Shown here: positions 1 through 6,935 of the stretch, one piece after another | Layout: each line of letters opens with the position of its first letter | Position numbering within the stretch: the stretch's first letter is position 1 | Source: Candidatus Aenigmatarchaeota archaeon | GTDB lineage: Archaea > Aenigmatarchaeota > Aenigmatarchaeia > CG10238-14 > SpSt-28 | Length of the DNA: 22,081 bases | Assembly: GCA_025058985.1 (NCBI GenBank) | Contig: JANXEB010000097.1 | Coordinates: 1 to 22,081, forward strand | Reading direction: 5' to 3' | The notes under the pieces: generated by a model | Database searches by the model: none | Seen by the model: the letters and a program-made list of their open reading frames with translations, nothing else | What the model was told of the DNA's origin: nothing | Position numbers and translations under genes: made by a program

Positions 1-37
1 CTTTTACTAACTTAATTTTTTGTGATAATATTTATTT

Positions 38-913
38 ATGAAACCATTAAAAAAGGAAGAAAAGATTTTAATATTTTTAATTGTTTTATCCGTCTCGTTA
101 GGTACTGTCTTGGAAATATTTAACTTTTTACTATTTGCAGGAATTCCTATGATAAATTTTCTAATCCATATTTCGGCAGTATTAATCATTTTTTTACCAA
201 TATTTCTTACTTTTTACTTAAGAAGGTTGAAACTTATAGAAATGGAATCTGTTTTTATAGAGTTTTTAAAGGATATGGTTGAAAATGTTAGAGGTGGTTC
301 TAATATTTACCAATCTTTACAACATTTAAAAAACACTAACTATAAATCTCTAACACCGTATATAAGAAGATTAATAAGAAGAACTGAAATGGGCGTGCCT
401 TTCGAAAAAGCAATGATTTTATTTTCTGAGGAAGTTGGCTCTAAACTTGTTTCTAGGATAGTACTATCTTTAATCGAAAGCCATAATTTTGGAGGAAACA
501 TAATAGATACGATGGAATCTTTATCTCAAATAGTTTTGGAAATTGAAAAAATGAAAGAAGAAAGAAAAACATATGTCTCTGCTCAACAAATAACAGGTTA
601 TTTAGTTTTTTTCATGTTCCTTGGAATAATAATAGGTATGGACAAAGTACTTTTCCCACAACTTACCAAAATATTTTTGGAAACAAGCCCTGCTTCCCCA
701 CTAGAAGCTGGTACTGCTGGTATAGGTGGAATTCCCCCAGAAGCTATAAAGGCTTTTGAGCCTCTTTTTAGAGATTTAATACTAATACAAGGAATTTTTT
801 CTGGTATATTAATTGGTAAAATGGCCGAAGGTAGTTTTATAGCTGGTATTAAACATTCTTTTGTTTTTTCAATAATAGGAATTTCTGCGTACTACGCTTC
901 AAAACTCATATGA
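38..913 (+). CDS. TadC/FlaJ-like type IV pilus platform membrane protein (T2SF domain)
   Basis: A 291-residue polytopic membrane protein resembling the archaeal type II secretion F-domain family (TadC/FlaJ/PilC), the inner-membrane platform on which a TadA/FlaI-type ATPase assembles pilin subunits. Two hydrophobic segments lie near residues 10-27 and 32-60. A cytoplasmic helical domain follows (about 65-180), containing the family-like signature VENVRGGSNIYQSL and a second G-rich helical hairpin (SHNFGGNIIDTM). Three more hydrophobic segments lie near 187-205, 245-265 and 270-290. The ATG is preceded by an AT-rich stretch with a weak TATA-like element near position 15. The stop overlaps the next start as ATGA, coupling it to a pilin-like protein. 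The partner ATPase is not in the window and could lie just upstream. The family call is firm; whether it serves adhesion, secretion or DNA uptake cannot be told. Confidence 0.8.
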   Translation: MKPLKKEEKILIFLIVLSVSLGTVLEIFNFLLFAGIPMINFLIHISAVLIIFLPIFLTFYLRRLKLIEMESVFIEFLKDMVENVRGGSNIYQSLQHLKNTNYKSLTPYIRRLIRRTEMGVPFEKAMILFSEEVGSKLVSRIVLSLIESHNFGGNIIDTMESLSQIVLEIEKMKEERKTYVSAQQITGYLVFFMFLGIIIGMDKVLFPQLTKIFLETSPASPLEAGTAGIGGIPPEAIKAFEPLFRDLILIQGIFSGILIGKMAEGSFIAGIKHSFVFSIIGISAYYASKLI

Positions 914-1314
914 AAGCAATTGATCCCTTTGTTGCAGAAGTTATTTTAATTTCTGTAGTTTTTTTTCTTTCTGCACTAATATTTATTTCTCTAACAACAA
1001 TTGCTGAAGAGAAATCTAAGGAAAATATTAAGAAAGCAGAAGTTGCTAAATGTCTTTCTTTAGCAAAAATAAAAATAATATCTGTAACAGAAAGCACCAT
1101 AGTTATATTAAACCAAGGTAATATTGAACTATTTAACATTAGTATTTTTGTAAATGATACAAAAATTGGCAGTTTTGATAAAATGAATATATTGGAGATT
1201 AAAACCTTAAATTTCAATAGGCTTAATAATAAAAGTGTTTTTACTACTGCTTATTGTGGTGGTATTTTTATCTCTTCTTCTTGTGAAGAAAAAGAATCTT
1301 GTTGGATAGATTAA
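910..1314 (+). CDS. Small pilin-like protein with four-cysteine pattern
   Basis: A 134-residue protein beginning with a short charged leader, MKAIDPF, and a single hydrophobic helix (about residues 7-30), the layout of archaeal class III-signal pilins (Pilin_N type). The remainder is beta-rich. Cysteines fall at 48, 116, 125 and 131, with Trp132 near the C-terminus, giving C-x5-C-W close to the end. The same pattern occurs in the second pilin of this window (4191-4619), so the two are probably paralogs or partners in one pilus. The start overlaps the stop of the TadC-like gene (ATGA), implying translational coupling and a role in the same machine, perhaps as a minor or initiating pilin. In the leader, the usual Ser-Pro is Asp-Pro, and Glu10 lies in the hydrophobic helix. 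The exact prepilin peptidase site is uncertain. Confidence 0.7.
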   Translation: MKAIDPFVAEVILISVVFFLSALIFISLTTIAEEKSKENIKKAEVAKCLSLAKIKIISVTESTIVILNQGNIELFNISIFVNDTKIGSFDKMNILEIKTLNFNRLNNKSVFTTAYCGGIFISSSCEEKESCWID

Positions 1315-1343
1315 TATATATGTATTAAGTTTTTAATTAAATT
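1315..1343 (+). promoter_or_regulatory. Putative promoter for OB-fold/DHH operon
   Basis: A TATA-like stretch (taatatatat, 1312-1321, overlapping the previous stop) is centred about 27 bp upstream of the GTG start. This is the spacing seen at other gene starts in the window and fits a leaderless or near-leaderless transcript. It is supported by sequence pattern only. Confidence 0.4.
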
Positions 1344-1631
1344 GTGACAGAGATAGCAAACTTAAAAAACGGGGATAGAAACATTACAGTAAAAGGAAAA
1401 ATAACAGAAAAATCAGATGAGAAAATAGTGTTAACTAGATTTGGAAAAAGAAGAGTTTGTGAATTTGTGATAGAAGACGAAAGTGGCTCTGCTAACCTAG
1501 TAGTTTGGGAAGAAAAAATAAATGAAATTAATGTTGGTGATGAAGTAGAAATAAATAACTGTTATATAACTCAGTTTAAAAACAAAATTCAAGTAAATCT
1601 TTCTAGAAGCTCTTCCATAAAAAAGTTTTGA
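1344..1631 (+). CDS. OB-fold nucleic acid-binding protein (RPA/SSB-like)
   Basis: A 95-residue single-domain protein that reads as one OB fold of the archaeal RPA/SSB (tRNA_anti) kind: an N-terminal lead-in, strands around VKGKITEKS, RVCEFVIEDESG, ANLVVWEE and the closing DEVEINNCYIT...KIQVNLSR. It probably binds single-stranded DNA or RNA. The start is GTG at 1344, because no ATG lies in frame between the preceding stop and the conserved start of the fold. The stop overlaps the start of the DHH phosphoesterase gene (TGATG), so the two are probably co-translated and may act on the same single-stranded substrates. It lacks the zinc finger and acidic tail of larger SSBs, so it may be an accessory OB protein rather than the main replication SSB. 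Confidence 0.75.
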   Translation: MTEIANLKNGDRNITVKGKITEKSDEKIVLTRFGKRRVCEFVIEDESGSANLVVWEEKINEINVGDEVEINNCYITQFKNKIQVNLSRSSSIKKF

Positions 1632-2533
1632 TGAACGTAGTAATAGCTCATTGGGATGCAGATGGTGTAGCTTCAACATCTTTGTATTTTAAAAAATTTT
1701 CTTTAGAAAACACTTATAATTTCTTTTCTTCTGCCACTAAACTGAAAACTACTCTATGTAAAGTTATTGCCAAGCTAAATGAATTCGATAAACTATTTAT
1801 TTTCGATATAGCTCCAAATGATGTTACAATAAGGCTTGCTTCTATTTTTAACGAAGTTGTCTGGATTGATCATCACCAAAAAAACATAAAAGTTGAAATA
1901 CCAAAAAATGTTACTTTATTTATTAATGAAAATTATAAAAGTAGCGCAAGGGCAGTTTGTGAATATTTTAACGTAAACTCAAGAATTTTAGACTTTATTG
2001 ATGAAATAGATTGTAATAATGTTGTTAGTGAAGAGGCAAAGTTTTTTAGAGATTTAGTAAGTGCAATAAAAATCAAGTATCATTCAAGATCTTCTAAAAA
2101 ATTACTTTTTTTATCAAAGTTTTTAGCTTTTTATGAAATTCAGGATTTAATTAAAAGGGAAGAAGAAATGTTGCTTGTAGAAAACTATAGAAAATTCATA
2201 GAAAACAATATAGAAAAAATATTGAGTAGTAAAAAAGTTTTTGAAATAAACAATAAAAAAGTTTTATTCGTAGAAACTAATCTTCAAATACCTGTTTATG
2301 AAATCTATAACAAAGTTAAAGAAGAAGCTGATCTGTTCATAGCAATTTTTAGAAGAATAAATATAATAAGAGGTACTGTATCGACAAAAATAGAATTAAG
2401 AAGTGAAAATATTAATGTTTTTCCTATAGCGGAATATTTTGGTGGTGGTGGTCATAAAAAAGCTGCTGGTGCTTCTATCAATAAATTTTTAACAATAGAA
2501 ACTTTAATTAATGAACTAAAAAAGATTTTATGA
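1631..2533 (+). CDS. DHH/DHHA1 family phosphoesterase (archaeal RecJ/NrnA-like nuclease)
   Basis: A 300-residue DHH-superfamily phosphoesterase. Numbered from the ATG at 1631, motif I is HWDADG (H7, D9, D11), motif II is FDIAP (D59), motif III is D80-H81-H82, and a motif IV acid lies in IDEID (124 or 127). The C-terminal DHHA1 substrate-binding loop is GGGGHKKAAG (271-280). All metal-binding motifs are intact, so an active Mn/Mg-dependent exonuclease or nano-RNase/pNp phosphatase is expected. Archaeal relatives include RecJ-like nucleases (GAN, HAN) and NrnA-like proteins; the exact substrate cannot be assigned. I chose ATG 1631 over the TTG at 1628 because it gives a tight TGATG junction with the OB-fold gene and starts right at the first beta strand. 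Its stop overlaps the next gene as ATGA. Confidence 0.88.
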   Translation: MNVVIAHWDADGVASTSLYFKKFSLENTYNFFSSATKLKTTLCKVIAKLNEFDKLFIFDIAPNDVTIRLASIFNEVVWIDHHQKNIKVEIPKNVTLFINENYKSSARAVCEYFNVNSRILDFIDEIDCNNVVSEEAKFFRDLVSAIKIKYHSRSSKKLLFLSKFLAFYEIQDLIKREEEMLLVENYRKFIENNIEKILSSKKVFEINNKKVLFVETNLQIPVYEIYNKVKEEADLFIAIFRRINIIRGTVSTKIELRSENINVFPIAEYFGGGGHKKAAGASINKFLTIETLINELKKIL

Positions 2534-3147
2534 TAGATATATTAGAAAAAATAGGAAACGTAAAAGAATTTAAAGAAATTCCAGTAGAAGAAGAAAAAGT
2601 ATATTTATTGTTACACTTTGCTAACGTTGGTACACCATCTATAGGAAATATTCAGCCATGGAATTTTGTTTTAGTTTACGATAACAAAATAAAAGAAAAA
2701 TTAGCAGAAGCTTCGCTGCACCAAAATTTTATAAAGTTTGCACCCTTAATTATTGTTGTTGCTATAGATTTGTCCAGACTGTTTTTCAAGTATGGTCAAA
2801 TAGGAGAAACTCTTTATTCAATCCAGGAAGCTTCTCACGTTTCAATAATGATTAAAATAGCTTGTGCTTATCTTAATTTGGGTTGTTATTTGGTTAGAGT
2901 ATTTGATGAAGAAAAAGTTAAAGAATGTTTGAACATACCAAAAAATTTAAGAGTATTTTACATAATTCCAATAGGTTATCCGAAAGAAAACATAATACTT
3001 GAAGATAGAGTACCATTTAATCATTTAACCTATGTTAATGAATTTGATAAAATGATTAAAATAGATCCAATGGTCGTTAAAAGGTTGAATGAATTGTTCA
3101 GTACTTATAAAAAAGAAAGTAAAATTAGTTTAGAAGAAAAGTTTTAA
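2530..3147 (+). CDS. Nitroreductase-family flavoprotein
   Basis: A 205-residue member of the NfsB/NfnB-like FMN oxidoreductase family. The hallmark TPSIGNIQPWNFVLV (residues 35-49) matches the phosphate/FMN-binding APSxxNxQPW region. The central helix QEASHVSIMIKIACAYLNLG (99-118) and the segment YIIPIGYPKE (144-153) correspond to the conserved LGxP/xIGYP part. The usual N-terminal RSxRxF motif is degenerate here (VKEFKEIPV). It is expected to be dimeric and to reduce a quinone, flavin or nitro-type substrate with NAD(P)H; the natural substrate cannot be read from sequence. The start overlaps the DHH stop (ATGA), and the zinc-ribbon gene starts 2 bp after its stop, so it belongs to a tight operon. 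A redox enzyme in a nucleic-acid operon is an odd combination. Confidence 0.82.
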   Translation: MIDILEKIGNVKEFKEIPVEEEKVYLLLHFANVGTPSIGNIQPWNFVLVYDNKIKEKLAEASLHQNFIKFAPLIIVVAIDLSRLFFKYGQIGETLYSIQEASHVSIMIKIACAYLNLGCYLVRVFDEEKVKECLNIPKNLRVFYIIPIGYPKENIILEDRVPFNHLTYVNEFDKMIKIDPMVVKRLNELFSTYKKESKISLEEKF

Positions 3148-3148
3148 C

Positions 3149-3370
3149 ATGTTTTGCCCACATTGTGGAAGAAGCAATCCAGATGATGCTAAGGTATGTA
3201 AACACTGTAAAAAATATTTAATACCATACAAAAAAGTGCCAAACTATTTACTAATAATTTTGTTATTTTTTGTAGTATTTTTTTTCATACTCTATTTAAT
3301 TTATGGTAATGAACTACTTGATATGATTAAAACCTGTATCCAAACTCTTCTAGAACTTTTTTCATTTTAA
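3149..3370 (+). CDS. Zinc-ribbon single-pass membrane protein
   Basis: A 73-residue protein with an N-terminal treble-clef/zinc-ribbon (CPHC at 3-6 and CKHC at 17-20, a C-x2-C-x10-C-x2-C ligand set) followed by a short basic linker and one strongly hydrophobic transmembrane helix (about 33-53). The topology suggests a small cytoplasmic zinc knuckle anchored in the membrane. Such proteins are common in archaea and their function is generally unknown. It starts 2 bp after the nitroreductase stop, so it is the last gene of the operon. Its 3' end overlaps the 3' end of the convergent AP endonuclease gene by 44 bp, with no room for a separate terminator. Confidence 0.65.
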   Translation: MFCPHCGRSNPDDAKVCKHCKKYLIPYKKVPNYLLIILLFFVVFFFILYLIYGNELLDMIKTCIQTLLELFSF

Positions 3371-4160
3371 TAGAATCTTTTTCTAATATTGGAGACTCTG
3401 ATATTATAGTTATATTAATTTTTCTTTTGAGAATTTCCTGAGCTAGTTTTTTAAAAGACGGATTACTGTTTATTGGAGTATGGATATCAATAAATTTTTT
3501 TGTTTTCAAATTATATTTAACTCCTGTAAAATGTGTGTGTAAATAATCTATTTTATTTTTTTCTATCTTATCAAAAATTTCTTTATAATCAATTTTTCCG
3601 TTATTTCTAACAAAAATATGTGAAAAATCAACACAAACTGTTAGATATTTTGATCCAACCTCCCTTACCAACTCCAAAATTTCATCTAAAGTAGCAAACT
3701 GTGATTCTTTTCCCATAGTTTCATAAGCTAACTTAGTGTTTTTTATTCCAAGCTCTTTTAACTTATCAATAAGTTCAAAACTAATTTCTTTCATTTTTTC
3801 AAGAGCAGTTTTTTTATCCAGTTTTTTATAATAAGCAGCGTGAATAACAACAAATCTGGAATCTATTAATTCGCTTATTTCTGAACTTTGAATAATAAAC
3901 TCCTTCGATTTCTTAACAGTTTTTTCATTTTCAGATAAAAGATTTATGAAATAAGGGGCGTGAACAGATAATTTTACATCTAAGCTATTCGCAATATTTT
4001 TTATTTCCTCTGTATCTTTCTTTTTTATATAAATATTTCTAACAAACTCAATTTCCATTGCATTTAATCCAATTTCTTTAACAGTTTTTATCCCTTCAAT
4101 TGTGTTTTTAACTTTTGAAGAAATAGGAATACCGGCCGGCCCGAGCCTTATTTCAAACAT
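3327..4160 (-). CDS. nfo: Endonuclease IV-type AP endonuclease
   Basis: A 277-residue xylose-isomerase-like TIM barrel of the endonuclease IV family, which cleaves 5' to abasic sites in base excision repair using a trinuclear zinc centre. All nine zinc-ligand positions known from E. coli Nfo can be matched in order: H67 (SVHAPY), H107 (VIHAAY), E147 (YETMG), D178 and H181 (DFSH), H210 (HTHF), D225 and H227 (DIH), and E255 (SESP). Complete conservation argues for AP endonuclease rather than a sugar-isomerase relative. The length is normal for the family. The gene is divergent from the pilin at 4191, with a 30-bp shared promoter region, and is convergent with the zinc-ribbon gene, overlapping it by 44 bp. 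Confidence 0.85.
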   Translation of the reverse strand: MFEIRLGPAGIPISSKVKNTIEGIKTVKEIGLNAMEIEFVRNIYIKKKDTEEIKNIANSLDVKLSVHAPYFINLLSENEKTVKKSKEFIIQSSEISELIDSRFVVIHAAYYKKLDKKTALEKMKEISFELIDKLKELGIKNTKLAYETMGKESQFATLDEILELVREVGSKYLTVCVDFSHIFVRNNGKIDYKEIFDKIEKNKIDYLHTHFTGVKYNLKTKKFIDIHTPINSNPSFKKLAQEILKRKINITIISESPILEKDSIKMKKVLEEFGYRF

Positions 4161-4190
4161 AATATAAATACTAAAAAGTATAAATTATTT
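4161..4190. promoter_or_regulatory. Compact divergent promoter (nfo / pilin)
   Basis: Only 30 bp separate the two start codons. On the + strand, aatataaata (4161-4170) is centred about 25 bp upstream of the pilin ATG. On the - strand, a TATA-like element (complement of about 4178-4186) lies about 22 bp upstream of the nfo ATG. The two elements are interleaved, so transcription in one direction may compete with the other. There is no room for a 5' UTR with a ribosome-binding site, so leaderless mRNAs are inferred. Confidence 0.55.
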
Positions 4191-4619
4191 ATGAAAGCAA
4201 TAAGTCCTTTGATAGGTGCCGTATTATTAATAGCTTTTACAGTAGCTGTAGCAGCAATAGTTGGTGTTTTTCTAACTACTATGACAAGAACCACAGTAGG
4301 TGGTGTTGAAAGAGGTGTTGCTGGGCAAGCGGAATGCGCAGGAGCATATATAGATGTTTTACAATATAATGGTACTAGTGGTAGATTGGTAACAAGAAAC
4401 CCTACTTCTAATAGAATATACATAATAACTTCTATGAATGAAACAGGAGGTTCTGTTACTATAAATGCAGCACTAAGTCCAGGTACAATAAATTCAACTC
4501 TTGCAACGGTTGCATCTTCGAGATTAACACTAACGGGTTTTTGTGAGACTATAGGAGGACAGAATATCTCTATTATGGGAAGTTGTGTAAGAGGACAAGG
4601 TTGTTGGGTTGCTCCGTAA
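4191..4619 (+). CDS. Archaeal type IV pilin (probable major subunit), four-cysteine type
   Basis: A 142-residue protein with a textbook archaeal pilin N-terminus: MKAISPLIGAVLLIAF followed by a hydrophobic helix to about residue 30, resembling the Pilin_N (formerly DUF1628) consensus RAVSPVIGxxLL. The mature part is rich in Gly, Ser, Thr and Asn and beta-prone, as expected for an extracellular subunit. Cysteines at 49, 118, 132 and 138 with Trp139 form the same C-x5-C-W ending as the pilin-like protein at 910-1314, suggesting two conserved disulfides. NGT, NET, NST and NIS sequons could be N-glycosylated, which would fit the UDP-GlcNAc operon elsewhere in the window. It has its own TATA-like element. 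The AspRS gene begins 13 bp downstream in the same direction. Confidence 0.82.
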   Translation: MKAISPLIGAVLLIAFTVAVAAIVGVFLTTMTRTTVGGVERGVAGQAECAGAYIDVLQYNGTSGRLVTRNPTSNRIYIITSMNETGGSVTINAALSPGTINSTLATVASSRLTLTGFCETIGGQNISIMGSCVRGQGCWVAP

Positions 4620-4632
4620 TTTTTTTTAAAAA

Positions 4633-5847
4633 ATGAAATTTTTTGGCTGGATCGAAGAAATAAGAGATTTGGGTCATTTTAAATTTATAGTTTTACATAC
4701 CGTTAATGGAGATTATCAAGTAACTTGTAAAGAAGGAATAACAATAAATTTTAAAGAGTTATCAAATCTAACAAGACAATCTGCTATAGAGGTTGAAGGA
4801 GAGTTACAAGAAAAGCCAATTTCTAAATTAGGAAGAGAAATAGTAGCTAGGGAAGTTAAAGTTATTAGTCTTTCAGAACCAATTTTGCCTTTAGATCCAT
4901 CTGGCAAAACAAAAGTTAATTTAGATACTAGATTAAATTTTAGATTTCTTGATTTTAGAAATAAAAAAACCTTAGCTGTTATAAAAATTCAAAACACTAT
5001 TTTAGAGTGCTTTAGAAATTTTTTTAGAAAAGAAGGTTTTATAGAAATTCAACCCCCAATATTAATTTCTTCAGCTAGTGAAGGTGGTAGTGAATTATTT
5101 TCGTTAAAATATTTTGAGAAAGAAGCCTATTTAGCTCAAAGCCCTCAATTATACAAACAAATGGCAGCTATAAGTTTAGAAAAAGTTTTTTGTATTGTTC
5201 CTATTTTCAGAGCTGAAAAACATGACACACAATATCATTTAAATGAGGTTAGAAGCATGGATATAGAAGTAGCTTTTAGTGATTATAATATAGCTATGAA
5301 TTATTTGGAAAAATTTTTCGTTTATTGTTTAGAAAATATTGTTAAAAACAATGAAAATGAGCTAAAAGTTTTAAACACACAATTAAAACTTCCAGAAATA
5401 CCATTTATAAAAATTACTTACGAAGAAGCTGTTGAATTCTTAAATATAGAGTTTGGTAGTGATATTAAAAGAAATGATGAAGAAAAGTTGTGCGAAAAAT
5501 TTGGAGAAGCCATTTTCCTAATAGATTTTCCAAAATCTTTAAGACCATTTTATACAATGCCAAAAGATGAAAAAGTAACTTACTCCTTTGATTTTCTTTA
5601 CAAAGGATTGGAGTTAGCTTCTGGTGCTCAAAGAGTTCATATACCAGAGTTATTAGAAAAAAGAATACTAGAATTTGGTTTAAAAATTGAGAATTTTAAA
5701 GATTATATTAACGCTTTTAAATACGGTGCACCACCACATGCTGGTTGGGCTATAGGCCTAGAAAGAATGACAATGAAAATTTGTAATCTGGAGAATATAA
5801 GAGAAGCTGCTATGTGGCCTAGAGATAGATATAGATTAACACCATGA
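4633..5847 (+). CDS. aspS: Aspartyl-tRNA synthetase (archaeal type, short N-terminus)
   Basis: A 404-residue class IIb synthetase that charges tRNA-Asp. It has an N-terminal anticodon-binding OB fold (about 1-80), then the catalytic core with motif 1 near IEIQPPILI, the flipping-loop region SASEGGSELF, the AMP-binding LAQSPQLYKQ, motif 2 (FRAE at 192-195, ending HLNE) and motif 3 (GWAIGLERM at 371-379). The C-terminus, WPRDRYRLTP, is typical. The protein starts only four residues before the conserved GW of the OB fold, lacking roughly 17 residues found in Thermococcus AspRS. An in-frame TAA at 4627-4629 excludes an upstream start. Lys65 aligns with the discriminating Lys85 of T. kodakarensis, but Glu8 replaces Trp26. 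There is no SD or TATA in the 13 bp upstream, so it is likely co-transcribed with the pilin. Confidence 0.93.
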   Translation: MKFFGWIEEIRDLGHFKFIVLHTVNGDYQVTCKEGITINFKELSNLTRQSAIEVEGELQEKPISKLGREIVAREVKVISLSEPILPLDPSGKTKVNLDTRLNFRFLDFRNKKTLAVIKIQNTILECFRNFFRKEGFIEIQPPILISSASEGGSELFSLKYFEKEAYLAQSPQLYKQMAAISLEKVFCIVPIFRAEKHDTQYHLNEVRSMDIEVAFSDYNIAMNYLEKFFVYCLENIVKNNENELKVLNTQLKLPEIPFIKITYEEAVEFLNIEFGSDIKRNDEEKLCEKFGEAIFLIDFPKSLRPFYTMPKDEKVTYSFDFLYKGLELASGAQRVHIPELLEKRILEFGLKIENFKDYINAFKYGAPPHAGWAIGLERMTMKICNLENIREAAMWPRDRYRLTP

Positions 5848-6344
5848 TTTTGAATATAAACATACCAAAAAATAGATTAAAAATAGCAAATGATTGTATT
5901 AATGAAATATTATCATATTTGAAAGACATAAAAATTCAACATAGTTTTAACAGTTTTTTAATAGAAGGAGAAAATATATTGAACGTTTATAAAGCATACA
6001 ACATTCTATTAGCAATCGCAAGAGGATTTAAAAAAGAAGATGCGATGCTCTTATTGAAAGATGAGTATAAAATCGATATAATTCCTATAGAGGCCTATGT
6101 AAAAAGTAGAAACAGACAAATAGCTCTAAAAGGAAGAGTTATTGGAGAGGGTGGGAAAACAAAAAATTGGATAGAAAAAAGAACCAATACAAAAATTTCA
6201 ATTTATGGAAAAACAATAGGAATAATTGGTAGTTCTATGAACGTTGAAATTGCTAAAGAAGTAATAGAAATGTTGTTAAAAGGCTCGAAACACTCTACAG
6301 CTTACAAAAACTTAGAACAAAGAATTAAAAGCTTGATTCCATAG
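5844..6344 (+). CDS. KH-domain RNA-binding protein, Dim2/Pno1-like (small-subunit rRNA maturation)
   Basis: A 166-residue protein with two KH-like units. The first (about 1-75) lacks a GxxG loop. The second (about 80-148) carries the RNA-contacting GEGG (101-104) within GRVIGEGGKTK. The downstream signature GSKHSTAYKNLE matches the archaeal homologs of eukaryotic Dim2/Pno1, which contact the 3' end of 16S rRNA during small-subunit assembly. The start overlaps the AspRS stop (ATGA), so the pair is coupled. In many archaea the gene neighbours eIF1A or Rio1 kinase; neither is here. Its 3' end overlaps the convergent coiled-coil gene by 20 bp. Confidence 0.82.
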   Translation: MILNINIPKNRLKIANDCINEILSYLKDIKIQHSFNSFLIEGENILNVYKAYNILLAIARGFKKEDAMLLLKDEYKIDIIPIEAYVKSRNRQIALKGRVIGEGGKTKNWIEKRTNTKISIYGKTIGIIGSSMNVEIAKEVIEMLLKGSKHSTAYKNLEQRIKSLIP

Positions 6345-6927
6345 TTTTTTTCAAGTTTTCTAATCTCTCTCTTAAGCTCTTAACCTCTTCTTCAAACCTC
6401 TTGGTCAATTCTTCTTCTTTTCCTTCCTTAGGAATCATTTCTTCTATAGGTCCACCTGGTTTTTCGAACAAATTATCTAAATTTATTATTTCCAATATAA
6501 GTGCTGACAAAGCCGTTTTAAAACTATCCAATACTTCACTCCTAAGTTTATCACTTTCTTTCAACAAGTTAAGATTTTTTTCAACAACATCTATTTTGTT
6601 CCTAGCTCTTTCTAGAGTGTTAATAATTTCTCCATATTTTTCTACCTTTATAAATACAGATAGTGAGGGTTCTCTAATCTCTTCTTTTTTCATGTATTTT
6701 TCTAATTCCTTAAGCCCAGCTTCCAATTTTTCACTTACCTTTTCTTCCACTACTTCTTCTTTTTTTTGAACCGACTCTTCTTTATACAATCTTTCTACCA
6801 ACTCCTGACCTATGGACGTTTCTATTTCTTCAGTTTTAAAACCCTCTTTCTTTAGCTGAGAAATTATCTCATGTTCCGGCAAGCCTTTATCTAGAAGTTC
6901 TTTTACTCTTTCTCTTAAAGAGACCAT
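6325..6927 (-). CDS. Coiled-coil protein of unknown function
   Basis: A 200-residue, highly charged, almost wholly helical protein that I do not recognise. The N-terminal 40 residues form a small helical module (RERVKELLDKGLPEHEII, then KKEGFKTEEIETSI) that looks like two repeats of the pattern 'hh..G....eI', a type often seen at the start of DPANN and other archaeal proteins. A Glu/Lys-rich linker (about 45-80) and predicted coiled coils (about 95-150 and 170-195) follow. A PGGPIEEM break lies near 157-164. There is no signal peptide or membrane segment. The gene starts 8 bp after the nop5 stop and is the last of the Lhr-Nudix-Nop5 run, so a link to RNP assembly is possible but unproven. Confidence 0.6.
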   Translation of the reverse strand: MVSLRERVKELLDKGLPEHEIISQLKKEGFKTEEIETSIGQELVERLYKEESVQKKEEVVEEKVSEKLEAGLKELEKYMKKEEIREPSLSVFIKVEKYGEIINTLERARNKIDVVEKNLNLLKESDKLRSEVLDSFKTALSALILEIINLDNLFEKPGGPIEEMIPKEGKEEELTKRFEEEVKSLRERLENLKKTMESSF

Positions 6928-6935
6928 AAATTCAT

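Noticed and set aside
1628..1630. TTG as start of the DHH phosphoesterase
   Set aside because: The ATG three bases on gives a standard TGATG junction with the OB-fold gene and begins at the first strand; the extra residue adds nothing.
3327..4160. Sugar isomerase/epimerase reading of the TIM-barrel protein
   Set aside because: All nine zinc ligands of endonuclease IV are present in order, which isomerase relatives do not keep.
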